Below, in pieces: positions 23,875-36,452 of a stretch of DNA of 64,000 bases. Location: NCBI GenBank assembly GCA_016859345.1, contig CM029121.1, forward strand, positions 1,312,329 to 1,376,328, in the 5' to 3' direction. Each line of letters begins with the position of its first letter. The first letter of the stretch is position 1. A program made the position numbers and the translations under genes. This DNA comes from Istiophorus platypterus (taxonomy: Eukaryota > Chordata > Actinopteri > Istiophoriformes > Istiophoridae). The notes beneath the pieces are model-generated. The model made no database searches. It had not been told where the DNA came from and saw nothing but the letters and a program-made list of their open reading frames with translations.

Positions 23875-25419
23875 TTTATTTTCACAAGATAGATATATAA
23901 AACAAAAGTGCTGAAAAGTCTGCTGAACTAAGTGTATAAATAAACCCTCTTTGTGTTAAAATGGACAAAAAAAAGCTGAAAACATTATCCAGAGGGTGCA
24001 GCTGCTCTGTTGTACAAGGGGGTCTGGCTTCTGTTTGCCTGCCCTTTCACTGACATCTATATTGAACACGCAAAGATGGAAGCATCAAAACCAGTCAATG
24101 CACTTAACAGGCAACTCAATATAGAGCTATGACCTTAAAAACTGAAGAAAAAAGGGAGCAGTCTTCTGTTATTTCCAAATCATTCTGATACCATTTGTAC
24201 ATTTTATTATAGTCTTTAAATATATCTTGCTCTTGATGCAAAACATTTTCCAGCACATCCCATGAAACATCTGTAACATTACAAATGAACTTTTCAAGCC
24301 AATGTTTGGTTAGCAAGGCATATTAGAAACAGCGTCTGATTTTTGTCAAATTTAAAGAGATCCAGCATGTACATCCCTGCTCCTGCTCTGAACGGACATC
24401 TTCCCCTGAAACGGTCCATGATGAAACTGAGACAGGTGGGGATGATCTGGTTATTTTGAGACAGAGAAGCTTCTAAAAATATCTGAATGAGGTTTCAATG
24501 TTACTGGGGGGGGGGGGGCACCTTAAACCAAACACCTAAAACCAAAAGGATACCAGGCAACTTCCTGCTACAGAGTTTAAGACATACTTCTAAACTACTG
24601 TCCTTCAGGCACTGGTAAGCGAAGCACCTATGCAGGCACCTGCATATCAAATAAGGCATTCAAAGCGAAAAGACTGAAAACAGGCATGAGAAATAATCAA
24701 CAACAAATCTGAACAACAACAAAGCAGAAAACAAACATAATCCATTTGACATTGAGACACAAAAGGTGGGAGGACTGTCTTGTTTTATACAGTGTTATGA
24801 TGATGTCAAGAATCGGTTGTTACTTGGATAAATCTGATGAAGGAAGAAGACTGTGTCTGTTAGTGTTACCAACACATCATGATTTTAAACCCAAACACTT
24901 CTGATGGACAGATCCTGAAAATCGTACACACATCTTTGAACCACTCTGCAACTTAAGACAGCCAGGGACACCTCCATTATAATTATCATAACTGCTAATT
25001 AAAACTTTTAATTTTCATCATTGCACATTATACAGTTTTTAAATTTTTTTTCCTTTTTGTACAAAGAATATATTCAAAGTGTGTGACCTGGGAACTGGAG
25101 AGTGTAGCCACAGGAGGTGGAGGTGGAGAAAAAAAGGATAAAAAAGGAGGAAAGAAAGGTAAAGTTAAAGGTAAAATGAGATCTGATTGGGAATTAGAGG
25201 GGAAAATAGAAATGGGAGCAGAGATGAATATAAGTTGGAAGGTGAACCAGAGAGAGATTCAAGCCCTCTCAGGTGGTATTTCTAGCCACTGTGTTTGTGT
25301 GTGTGTGTTTTTTTAAGAGCAGGGGAGTGGTAATCAATAGCCTTATTAAGTCGTCCTGGTAGGAACACTTCGATTGAAATACCACACAGCTCCTGCCACC
25401 ATGCAGCACCCCGGGGGGC
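23875..25419 (-). other. Long 3' UTR of chmp1a (inferred)
   Basis: No other gene lies between the chmp1a stop at 25420 and a minus-strand AATAAA at 23880-23875. A roughly 1.5-kb 3' UTR is therefore plausible. It includes a poly(G) run (plus strand) near 24506-24518. Earlier weak poly(A) signals could shorten it. Confidence 0.45.
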
Positions 25420-28400
25420 TCAGTTCCGTAGAGCAGCCAGTCTGGAAGGTGTGAAAAATATGGTACAGTTTAATTGTTTTGTCTTAAAGGTCTAGTTCAC
25501 TGAAATACATTTCTAAATGTCAGTGTCATGCACTAGATTGTTTTGAGGGGAATAAAAGACAGCATATCTGCCAAGATATAAATGAAGACTCTGATTGGTT
25601 GTATATACATTATATGATTACAAATACTATGAGACAATATAGATATGTCAACTGCCGGAGATTTTACTATACTGTTTATAGAGATATTCCATTAGTATTT
25701 CTTGTAGCCTTGACCACTATGGGCAAGGTTGGTAAACCACTTAAAGGACTAATTCAATTTCAAGCTTTTTCCCCAAGAGATTTTAACCACACGCAAGTCT
25801 TCATTAGCAAATACTGAGTATGCAACTTTGATCATGTGATAACAAGCTAGTAAGTGGACATTTGAGTTAAGATTATTTTGTTAATGTATTTTTTCCAGGG
25901 TTTCACGCACTTTCTCAATTGATTATCCAGTAAACTTACAATATTAAAATACATATAGCTGATTAAATAATGTGTGCGGTGATAGGAGGATATGACTCCA
26001 ACCATGTACATGTTAAGACCAAAGCCTGCTAACTGCTTCAAAATTACATTCAAAACATTGGATCCATAAACAATTGTTAATACCATAAGTGAGCACTGTC
26101 TCCTTTTCTCCTAATTTCAAAAATATAATCTTTAATGATGGAATTTAAACACAGGAAAATAACTAGTCCCCCTTTGTGTTAAGGTTTTGAAAGAGAGTTG
26201 AATTAACAATAGAGCTCGACTGAAAAATCTGCCAAGCAAATATATATTGACAAATATTAGCTTATTGCTAATATATAGGCATCTGCTTAAATGCTGGTTC
26301 ATAAGAAACAAGACAAGCAATGCACCAGAGAGAGCTGGAAACATTATCTTTCAACTGTAAAATATCCCTCTCAGTATCTCACTTTGTCATAATTCTTCAA
26401 AAAACAATTCAAAGGGATCTTTATTATTATTATTAAGGGATTTAATTTTAAATTAAAACACTCCCTTTTAAAGCGAAAATAAAATTACCCCCTTTCAATT
26501 GTATACTTCAGTTTACATCAATGTTTTTCCAGACCCATATTAAATACAATATGTAGTGAAGACTTTGAAAATATCCACAATTTTTGATATGTTATAAAGG
26601 GATATATGAATAAAATTGATATGACTTGACATTGTTAAATGCACAATATGTAATTTTCAGCTGTATTGGGTCATTTAAAACAAAACCATAACAAAAAAGA
26701 GTTAGATGATGTCATGAGGTAGCGTGGGATCATGGTAATTGTGCCTTCACCATTACCTTCCACCATTGCAGTTAGCTTCTCCTGATTAGGATTCTTTCTG
26801 TCAATCATTCAGGAGGTTTTTACCAGGAGCCAAACTACCTAGAGGGGTTTCTAACTCTAAAAAAATAAATGGACCCTGTGATTAAAACCAATAAAAAAAA
26901 AAACAAAAACAGAATAAGGCAGTTTCACATTAAAATTTTCCTGGGGGACAGTGACCTGAGCTGTGGCTAATGTCTGCTCAGCTTGTTTCTCTAATCCAGA
27001 CATTCAGGAGGTTTTTAGTTGGAGCCAAATAATGTGCCGAGGCTCTGACTTTCATAAACAAACCACCCCAGTGATTAACTCCAGTATAAACAATCAATAA
27101 AGCAGTTTCAGTTAAAGAATATAGTGTTTAGCTGATGCTGTTCGGTGGACACAGGAGGTCTTGGAGGGGCTGTGGAGCGGTGTTGATGCTAACGTTTGCT
27201 CAGCTTGTGTTTCTGTTAATTTAAGATCCAGACCTCAGATGACTTAAATCACTCATCTGAATGAAATATATCTTTAAAAACAACCAATATCTAAACAGTG
27301 TATTGTAAAATGTGGCTTAAAACTGGATGAAATGTCAGTTTTGACTAATTCTGGTAGACAACAAATTTTGGAAAATTGCTGGAAACATTTAGGATAATAA
27401 AAGTACATAACTCAACAAAATATATAACACATGGGGGGGGGGTGTCCATGGGTCTGAGACCACTTTCCCATTCCCAAGTGAATGGGAGAAGTTACATATT
27501 ACGCCTTTAAGCTTTGTTCTTGTTCTGATGTACCTCTAGTGTATTAATGTGAAAGTTCACTGAGAGTAAAAAAAGTCAAATTCCTTGTGTGTGTTCACAT
27601 GCTTGGCTGATAAAGCTGATTCTGAAAGAACACAAAGTTGTAGCCACAACAGTAGAAAATGCTTCCAATTTGAATGTTGCTACAAAGAAGCTACAAATTC
27701 TAAAACATATTTTTTACCCTGCAGCATGGAAGATCCATACAATCACTTCAAGGAGGGCAACCAAGACTAGTGTCAATGATTCAGTATCAGTATTGATTCA
27801 GTGCAAAATATCCTCAAATTGCCTGCTTTGCCCCCCCAAAAAACCAAAACATATATTTAATGTATAGTGCTATAACACAGATAAAAGCATCAACATCTCT
27901 ATTGTTTTTTAAATTTTGTTTTTTGTCAAAATATGAAAAAACTGCTGTCTACTTTCTGAACCACAGTGCATTTGACTCTGACCCACATCTTTTTACCATG
28001 CAGTATCTTCCTTCTGTCTTTGAGCTTCTCAATTTGAGGTAAACGTAGTGTATTGCTCTTGATCACTCATGGCTTTGCAACCAGAACAGTAGTGTTCTGT
28101 GTGTGGACATCAATGTGCTGTGCAATGAAATTTCCCCATTCTCATGCTCTTATGTAACTGCAAAACTGCAATTCATATGTGATTTGTCAGCCCACTGCCA
28201 GAGCATGAAAAGAGTTTTACCAAGTGAAGAGTGGGAGGACTTAGTATCTTGTTAAAGGAAACATGAGTCAGATACACATGTTGCATCTAACCTGTACCTC
28301 AGTAGCTATGGAATGGCACATAATGTCTTGTACTGACACTGGTCCTTACCTTCGAGACAGCTGGTCCTCTTTCTCCTGGCTCCGTGAGCTCTCCGCGCCT

Positions 28401-30404
28401 ATTGAAGTAGCTCCTGCTGGGAGCTGGTTCAGCTGGTCCATCACCTCCAGCCCACTCTCCTCTGCTATTTGGTGGATCAGGTCATCCACCTGCTCCTGAG
28501 GCGTGGTCAATGTCATTGCTGAACTCATGGAGTCCTCCATCACCTGGTGTAGAAAAGACAGGGGAGGATAGAGTGGGGATAGGAAAAAGAAAACTCAGGA
28601 GAGAATAGAACTAGGTTTTAATTTTTAGAGTTTAAATTCAGACATGACTTGTCAGGTCCTCTTCAATTCCATAACAGAATATCTTAGCAGACAAAGTTTC
28701 TAAAGCTCACATAACACTTGACTAACACACTGTGAAAACACAAATGCACATAGAACACAGCCACTCACTGAGGTGTGGACGTCAAGGTTCTGTACTTGAC
28801 TTTCAAACTTATCCATGACTGCAGAGACCTTCTGGAGGTCCATGGAATTCAGAGCTTTGTCAAGGGCTTTGGTCACCTGGCCCATGTTTTTGGTCACCTG
28901 AAAGAAAATGAGATACATTTATAATATAATTGTCTCATTTTGGAAAGACAAAAAAACCTACCAAAAAACAAAAAAACAAAAAAACAAAAAAAAACAACTC
29001 ACTTTTCTCAAAAGTTTATCAAAATAGAAGGAATAGTGAAATGTGGTAATATGAAAAAAAAGGCTTTATAATCCTGCAGTTTGAATGCACAGCAAAGTAT
29101 GTAAGTCAGCATACAATCATCTGACTGAACACAGTAACTTACTGCCTTCATGGTGACAGCTGTCTGGACTTTAGAGGCCACCGCGTCTACTCGTGACGCC
29201 ATGCGCAGCCAGTTAAGACCTTCATTTTTTTTCCGGATGGCATTCTCTGCATAAACTCTGGCACATTCCACATTTTTCTGCTGCAAAGCCTGGTGATGGA
29301 GACAATGACACTGCAAAAACGGCATCCCAATTGACTTTTTGTATATCTCATTTAGTACAATCTTCCATGTGCCTATACACACAGTGGGGTCCAGAAGTCA
29401 GAGATCACTTTCCCAAATGAATATTAAGATTGACACACAGAACTCCACTGCTTAATCTTCAACGTAAACATACTATAAAAGATTAGTTGTCTTTTATATA
29501 TGAAGTCAGGAAAAGCACTTAACATGGCATTGTGCCACTTGATGAGGCCAGGCCAGTCATCTTGTTTGTTTTAACTGACGTCTAATTTTTAGTGTTTTTC
29601 TTTTCTACCAATTCAATTGTGTAGATAACAATAGGAATAGTGGAGCTCATATAATAATTCTAATCCTTTCAACAATAATGAAACAACTGCAGCAACAGAT
29701 CGTAATATAAATGCCTATTATCTGCTAAACTGGACATGAGGTTGAATACTTTGATGAATCGACAAGGAAATATGTCTGGCCAATGAGAAAATAAGGGATC
29801 AGCTATGTAATGTCCCCATTGTTCAGTGAGAGAAGTTATCTGGACATCTCTTCTGTACTCAAACAAACATTAACTTAAAACAGGAACAGAGATGTACAAT
29901 GGACATATAGCAGAATTTAGCCTTAAAGGAAATAGTGAAAACAACCATGACACTATTTGTTTTATGCTAAACAATGCCCCCTACTGACTGAAGTGTGTGA
30001 CTCACTGTCATCTGACCAGTAGAATATGCATAGATAATATACTGATAATAAAATTCCAATTATGGGGCCCTAAAATTGACGAGAGACAGTAAAACTAACT
30101 GACTGTATCATTAAATATTACTGTTAGTAACATGATTGAGATGGAATTTAAAAAGAAATAAAAATCTTCACGTTTTTGTATTATGTATATCAATATATTT
30201 AACCTCCAATCAGCTGTTTGAGGATGATTTTTTTTCTTTCCCTTTTCCTTCAAATAAGTTGCTCAAATACATTTAAATTGATTTATTTTATCTTATTTTT
30301 AATTTATCTTTCATCAGCTCTTTTTTCTTACTCATTTATTGTAATTTATTCTATTCTTGAGTTTCATATGGGTCTACCCCATGTTAACGTGTATGTGTGT
30401 ATGT

Positions 30405-30469
<65 letters not shown>

Positions 30470-32920
30470 TGACCAGGAGGACTGTATGGTCAGTTTAGCT
30501 GAAAACACTGGTACTTAAACAAACAGCAGCCTTTTCAGCTAGCTACCTAGATGAAGTTAAACCTTGTCATAAAACTTACACAAATAGAAGAAATCTTAAT
30601 CCTCCATATTCAATCATTTCACTGTATAAATTCTTGTAGGGTTGCATTGCATTTTAATTGGTAAATTAATGCTAACAAAGTTAGCCATCTAACACAAATT
30701 AAGATATTTTTAGATCCCTTTATTTATTAATATGAAACATTAAATTACATACATCTACAAAATGTAAACAATGACTTGTTCACATACAATATCAACTTAT
30801 TGGATTTATGGGGAAATTATTCAACTCACCTTATCTATTCATGTATTTAGTTTTATTTATTATATTAAGTATTTATTAGTTTAAGTAGTATTTTTTACTT
30901 GTCTGTATTACTGTCTCTTGTAAGTTTTGGGGTTCCATTTTCAATGACTATATAAGGCTGAAAAAAGAATTAAAGGAATGACACCAAACAGCCACACCCA
31001 AACATCACCATCACCCTCTTGATGCCAAATGCAAAAAAATACATGGGCACATTATTCAATTTCCTCGGTTAAAAATAAAAATAATAAAGAAAAAGTTGAC
31101 AGAGAGATGCCCTGTATGTAGATGATATCAGCCTGGATGCTTTACATTGTTCTTCTGTGCTAAATATGGAGTAGTTACTGAACCAGAAAACTTGGTTGGT
31201 TTGACTACTTGAAACACAACCTTAAAAATCAATCCTCGCTGCTACCAATTCAGTTCTTTCCTCCTCTGTTTTTCTTTTTTCATATAAATTTCATCCTCAT
31301 TATTTAATTGAGCCAACTGTGACTTGGGCTTTTTTTGTAAGATTAGTGTATTAGAATTTTGGCTTTTTTCGACCGGCCCTAGATGGAAAATGAAGGGAGA
31401 GATAGACAGGAGTATGGCATACAAAAAAAAAAATGCAAATAGAACAAAGCAAGAATAAAGCGTTGCTATCAGAGTTTATCGTATGCATCTTTTAAATCAA
31501 CCAGCCTAGACACTGCCCCAGTGGCTTGGCCTTAGGTTTGGGCCAGTTTGCTTACCTTCTTGACCTTGACTTGCTCCTTCTCAGACTCTTTCTCTGCCTT
31601 CTTGGCAAGTCTCTCAAGCTGCTTGGAAGTAAACTGTGAAGTTAAAAGAGAAAGATGTATCTAAAATTAATAAATAATCCAGTTTTACAAGATATGTCCA
31701 GTTGATATGGACTTCTTTTCAAGGATACATACCTTTAGCTGGAAGAGTGTTTCTGTGGAGCAACAGTGAGAGACAGTTAGGAGTATGGAGTGCATGTAAT
31801 GTAAACTGTCAAAATGAACAGTCTGTTATATAGCAATATACTAAATCTACAATGTACATACAGTGTCTGGTGATACTGGCTTTTTAATTCTCTGGCACTG
31901 TTGATAAACTGATAAGTAGCTTTATTGTCTTTCTTTTCTTTGCTTTGCTTTGCTTGGAGATGGCCACAAACAGTGGAATAATAGGGTATATGTACGGATA
32001 TATAGGATATATACGTAGAGGCACCCTTTACTTCTGACAACTCTATACATGATGGTTGTTTCTAGCAGAAGCTGAAAAAAAAACGTTATAACTTTACCTA
32101 AATCATCAACTTTTTTTTCATATCACTACCAAACCCTGACAGAGGAAGCTCACACTTGGAAATGTAGAAATCAGTCTTGTCAAACAATTATGTGTCAGTT
32201 TTACTACTGTCCCCAGGGGCCATGATTTTGTTGGAGTATTGGACTGGTTCTCCAACATTTGGCAGTATCCAAAAACTAAAAATACAAACAAATACATAAC
32301 CTGAAACATTAGAAATTATTTTACTATAATAGTATCAAGGGAGAAATGCTGTCAGATACAAACCAATATATGAGCAATATACAAAATATCAAATACAGTA
32401 AAATCTAACTAGGTAGTCGGTTTAAAAAAACTATTTAATGCAAATTAATTGCAACAGGTTTTTAAATATGTAAATTAAATTTCAATTTAAATATAATCAA
32501 AAGTGTCAGTAAATATAGGGTGGAAAAAATGAACTGATTTTTTCACCATGGCTATAAGGTGCAAACAACAGTGCAAACCTAAGGAAGTGTCAAATGTGTC
32601 CGCGTTAGTCGATGCTAAGCCACATTTTAAATTGAGTGTGGCATTACTAAACCAACAGTCATATGCTAAGAAAAGATTCAGTGGCAGGCAGCGTTAAGAC
32701 AACATGTTAACATCAAACCGAAGGCCTAATTAAAAGTCAGTCTGGCAAGAAAGAACTAAAAATCATAGCAGGTCTGACAGCTACTCTAGCCAACCACCCA
32801 CCTAAGCTAACAAGCTAAGGTTGGCTACCTGTCTTCAGATTGATTTTATAGCTAAAGAAGAGAGAAGCAAAGTCCATGGAGACGGACCCTTCAGCTATTA
32901 AAACACGACATACCATCCAT
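25420..32920 (-). CDS. chmp1a: chmp1a, charged multivesicular body protein 1a (ESCRT-III)
   Basis: CHMP1A is an ESCRT-III subunit that helps recruit VPS4 during membrane scission on endosomes, in cytokinesis and at the nuclear envelope. Seven coding exons: 32914-32920 (ATG plus 4 nt), 31733-31752, 31556-31633, 29143-29289, 28769-28897, 28350-28543 and 25420-25441. Phase is continuous throughout and totals 198 residues (human 196). The protein starts MDETLFQLKFTSKQ and contains NVECARVYAENAIRKKNEG and VTKNMGQVTKALDKAL. It ends DQLSRRLAALRN, a type-1 MIT-interacting motif that binds the VPS4 MIT domain. The last exon has only 22 coding bases and lies 2.9 kb from exon 6. The gene is head-to-head with a CHMP4-like gene 643 bp away. 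Confidence 0.96.
26635..27510. mobile_element. Non-autonomous DNA transposon (MITE-like) in the last chmp1a intron
   Basis: The left end ttaaatgcacaatatgtaat at 26635 is mirrored by gttacatattacgcctttaa ending at 27510, giving an imperfect terminal inverted repeat of about 20 bp. The element is about 876 bp with no transposase. Internally, attcaggaggttttt plus following text recurs about 197 bp apart (near 26809 and 27002), so it contains its own repeat. Confidence 0.65.
29384..30395. other. chmp1a intron 3, repeat-derived DNA
   Basis: The stretch tggggtccagaagtcagaga at 29390 resembles gggtctgagaccactttccc at about 27450 and looks like a worn interspersed repeat. Nothing coding was recognised. 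Confidence 0.35.
30391..30470. repeat. GT/GTAT microsatellite in a chmp1a intron
   Basis: A nearly pure (GT)n tract preceded by gtgtat units. Confidence 0.95.
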
Positions 32921-33563
32921 ATCAAGACGAATGGGAAATCAAGTGGTGACAGGAAAAAGGAGTTTTCCGCTCCCCGACAGGCTAGTATTTATTTGTTTTG
33001 ATAATACCGTACATCTGACCCCGCACTTCCTGGTCTGAGAAAAGTCACCTGACCAGAAATACCACTCTTTCTTCGCCTCTTGTTCGTTTGTCGAACCTCG
33101 TTCAGGGGCAATGTCGCCCCCTAGTGTAGCAAAGTGGCACCGAGCTCCGAGCTCCGAGCGTAAAACCATGAGCTACTGATTCCTCTCAGGTTTTTCGGTT
33201 AAAAAGACATTCACATTTTCCAATTAATCAATTAATTATCATCTTATAGTTATAGTTTTATTATATACATAAAGTTTTTTGTTTTACCTTTAGGCAAGGC
33301 TCATTTTTAGTAAAAGTTCAAGTAGTTCACACAAACACTTTTCTGAGACAGCCATGATTTTCTGTGACGGGTGGGAAAAGACACCATAAATAGAGTTATT
33401 TTTGTTTTGTTTTGCGTTGTTTTTTAAACAATATTGCAAAGTCGAGTTGGAATAATGACATTCTAGAGAATTACCCGCTTACGTGCCACCCATAGTTGCA
33501 CATATTTCCCTGTAAGAGTTGTGGTGGTGGTTCTGTGTTTCAGCCGCTGTCACAAAGTCCCAC
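32921..33563. promoter_or_regulatory. Shared bidirectional promoter of chmp1a and the CHMP4-like gene
   Basis: The two start codons diverge across 643 bp. A short GC-rich tandem (cgagctccgagctccgag, about 33141-33158) lies in the middle. No TATA box is evident near either start. Sharing of regulatory DNA is inferred from the spacing only. Confidence 0.5.
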
Positions 33564-35878
33564 ATGTCTTTTCTTGTTAAAATGTTCAGAGGAGGAGAAA
33601 AGGTGAGACAGACGCCGGGGCAGCATGAAGAGGCTGACGGGGCCCCGGGGCCCGAGGAGCTGCTGAGGGACAGCAAAGAGCTTCTCAAGAGGACGATTGA
33701 ACGGGAACTTGTGTTCGCCAAGAAGAACAGTAGAAAAAACAGACGAGGTAAGATGTTATAAAGGAAATCGACAAGGGCCTTGTGTTGCTCGTTGATGAGG
33801 TTCTGTCAGGTGAGTACCTAGCTAAGGTAGTTGACCTATGTAACCCAGGCCGATCTGGGCTAGATGAGTCTCAGTCAGCCTGCGTGGACCGCTCACTGCT
33901 GTCAAACATATTATGACTGCTAGTCATTTAGCCCGCGTTAAACTAGTATATATATATATATTAATCACATTGATACATAAAGTTTGTCATTTTAAGCTTA
34001 ATATAAGACAGACTGTGGAGATGGTAAATGATGGTTGGAAGAGTAACCATAAAAGACAGATCAAATAATGGAAACAAATTTTGATAAACTAACCGGGATT
34101 TTAAAAAACAACAAGAACCACAGAGCTTTGGTGGCTGGAGGAGAAGTGAACTTCTTAGTCTGCATGCAAATGGACCTTTTTCTGTGCTTTTTATATTTAC
34201 ATTGGAGGCAAAGCAACTCTTTATAGACACTAGAACAGTTTATAGATAAGACAACAAAACAGAAGTCACTGCTTTTGGCACATCCAGATAATTAAATAAC
34301 AAACCAATCATAATGTCAGGTAAAGAGCAAAGTAACACACTAACTGGTATTATCTCCTATCATCTCTCCTTCATTCTCTCCACATGGTACATGGCAGCGT
34401 AATTAGTACTTTGTAAACTGGGACATTATTTTTAATCTTAATTTGTTTTTATATTCTTCATTGGAAGTGTTAGATAGTTATAATATTGAATATAGTATTA
34501 TGTTATTTTTAATGATAGTTTTATTTTGTGGGTAGTTATTTCTTGTAATTTGATAATCAGTGTTGGTCGATTAAGATGGGGGCACTATAATTTCCATGTT
34601 TTCATAAATGAATAAATTTAAATTTTCAGCCTCTTAAAAGCAAGACAACCAATCATGTTGATGAAATACACTTAGAGAAACAGTATTCAGGTAAAGATAG
34701 GACAGTGTAAGTGGCAAGACAAAATGTATGACAGTTTAGAAATTCATGTAGTCTTACTGTACATATAAATTGTCATATCACCCAACTCTTAACATTAGTA
34801 ACAACTGCTTCCCAAATATGTGCCAGTTCACAGGGACTGTCAATGGACCTGTGCCATCATTGATGTTATTAGTTAAACTGCAGGAATCCTGCATTTGTAC
34901 ACATTCCTAATGGAAAATTAAGTTTTATACGGTAACAAATACAGCCTTGCATAAGATAACATTGCGCAACAGTTATCTGTTTGATCAATGAGATGCTGCT
35001 GTTTTGTTTGAAAAATCCCATGATTCTGTTTTCCTTTTCACTTTGTTGAAATACACACACACTCCTTCTCATATCCTGTATCTCACCATGCTCCCCCCCC
35101 CAGTGGCACTGCAGGCGATGAGAAGAAAGAAGTGGTACGAGAAGCATCTTAAGTACATTGATTGTGCTATTCAGGCCACGAGGTCCGCCCATGAACATAT
35201 GTAAGGGGGAAGATATCAGGACATGAGCTCATTTGAATTAATGGTGTATGAATATCTGAAAGAATTTGTGCAGAAGAAAAGCAAGTACTCAAACAAAATG
35301 CCTTCTGTTACAACTAACATTCTGAATATATGTCATATTGTCACATTTTGATACTGAGAGACTATATTTGGGTGCCATCTGTTTACATGATACAATGTTT
35401 GGATCCATGTCACAGCAAATTTCAGAACATCATGTATAGTTTACAAACATAGTTTTAAAGAAAGGTTTGCCTGGAACATAACTCTCTGCTGATGGTTTCA
35501 GAGATATCCTCAATAAGGTGAATGACCTGATCACACAGATCACAGAGAAGCAGGATGTGACTCAAGATATGTCAGAGACCCTCTACACCTCTACAAGCTG
35601 TGGAGTTGAATTTGTTGAGGTAGGTACAGTGAAACTAAAGCCTTATAAGGGATTATGTTTTATATCATGAGATATTTATATTTATATTCATATGATAATT
35701 ATATTGGGATTTTTTATATTTGTGTGTGGTTCTGATCAGTGCAATTTGTTACATCCTGATATACTTTATATCAATATCAAGCAAATAATTCTTAAAATTG
35801 GAAGATAAGAGCAAGAAGTCCTCGTAAACAGACCTGAAGTATTTGTGGTGATCTTGGTAAGATCTGTGATGCCAGGGC

Positions 35879-35916
<38 letters not shown>

Positions 35917-36388
35917 ACGTGTGTGCGTGCGTGCGTGTTCCCCTCAGGATGAGCTGCTGGCAGAGCTGGAGAAGCTGGAGAAGAACCTGGATGAGAGCAT
36001 CTCTGAGAAGGACAGAGTGGGGAAGAGAGTGCCTTTCCCCGGAGTGTTGTCCACTGCATCGCATTCCCATCCTGGTAAGAACCACTTAAAAAGCAGGTAT
36101 AAACACTAGTTTGTTAGCTTAGTTAATAAAGCAGAGGATCCTTGGTCAAGTTAACATGAAGCCATCTGCACTAGATGACAAGTATGAATTTAGTAGCATT
36201 CATGTGCCAATTGACAACTTCATAATAGCTAATGATACAAAACAAGGTGCAGTTGGCTGCAGTATATGAGAGTGCATGCAAACTGCTCACAGTTTTTTTG
36301 TTTTTTCTACCCCATAGAAAAGACAGAGGAAGATGAGGTTGAGGATGAGTTAGATTATCTGTGGCGCTGGGCTAACGAGCCCTCATAA
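33564..36388 (+). CDS. CHMP4/Snf7-like ESCRT-III protein, shortened core
   Basis: CHMP4 (yeast Snf7) proteins form the main ESCRT-III filament. Five exons: 33564-33747, 35104-35200, 35502-35619, 35948-36074 and 36318-36388, in continuous phase, 198 residues (human CHMP4A/B/C are 222-233). CHMP4 traits: start MSFLVKMFRGGEK, basic segment KNRRVALQAMRRKKWYEKHL, acidic EDELLAELEKLEKNLDE, and C-terminal ELDYLWRWANEPS, which fits the Bro1/ALIX-binding helix. Unusually, exon 2 runs straight from KHLKYID to AIQATRSAHEHIDI. Relative to CHMP4B, from memory, this drops about 27 residues of helix 2; about 7 residues are also missing in helix 1. The ATG at 33564 is preferred over an in-frame ATG at 33519 because it gives the CHMP4-type N-terminus. 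AATAAA lies at 36447-36452. I do not know an assigned name; it may be a lineage-specific CHMP4 paralogue. Confidence 0.88.
35881..35937. repeat. GT microsatellite abutting the acceptor of CHMP4-like exon 4
   Basis: (GT)n and (GTGC)n run directly into the splice acceptor ttcccctcag at 35938-35947. Confidence 0.95.
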
Positions 36389-36452
36389 ACTCACCAACAG
36401 CTACAACAAACTGGCATTTAAAAGAGAAGAGGAAAGTGCAGGATGAAATAAA

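Noticed and set aside
33519..33563. Upstream in-frame ATG for the CHMP4-like gene (MWWWFCVSAAVTKSH)
   Set aside because: CHMP4 proteins start close to M-S-x-x-x-K-x-F; the ATG at 33564 gives exactly that and the extension looks like 5' UTR.
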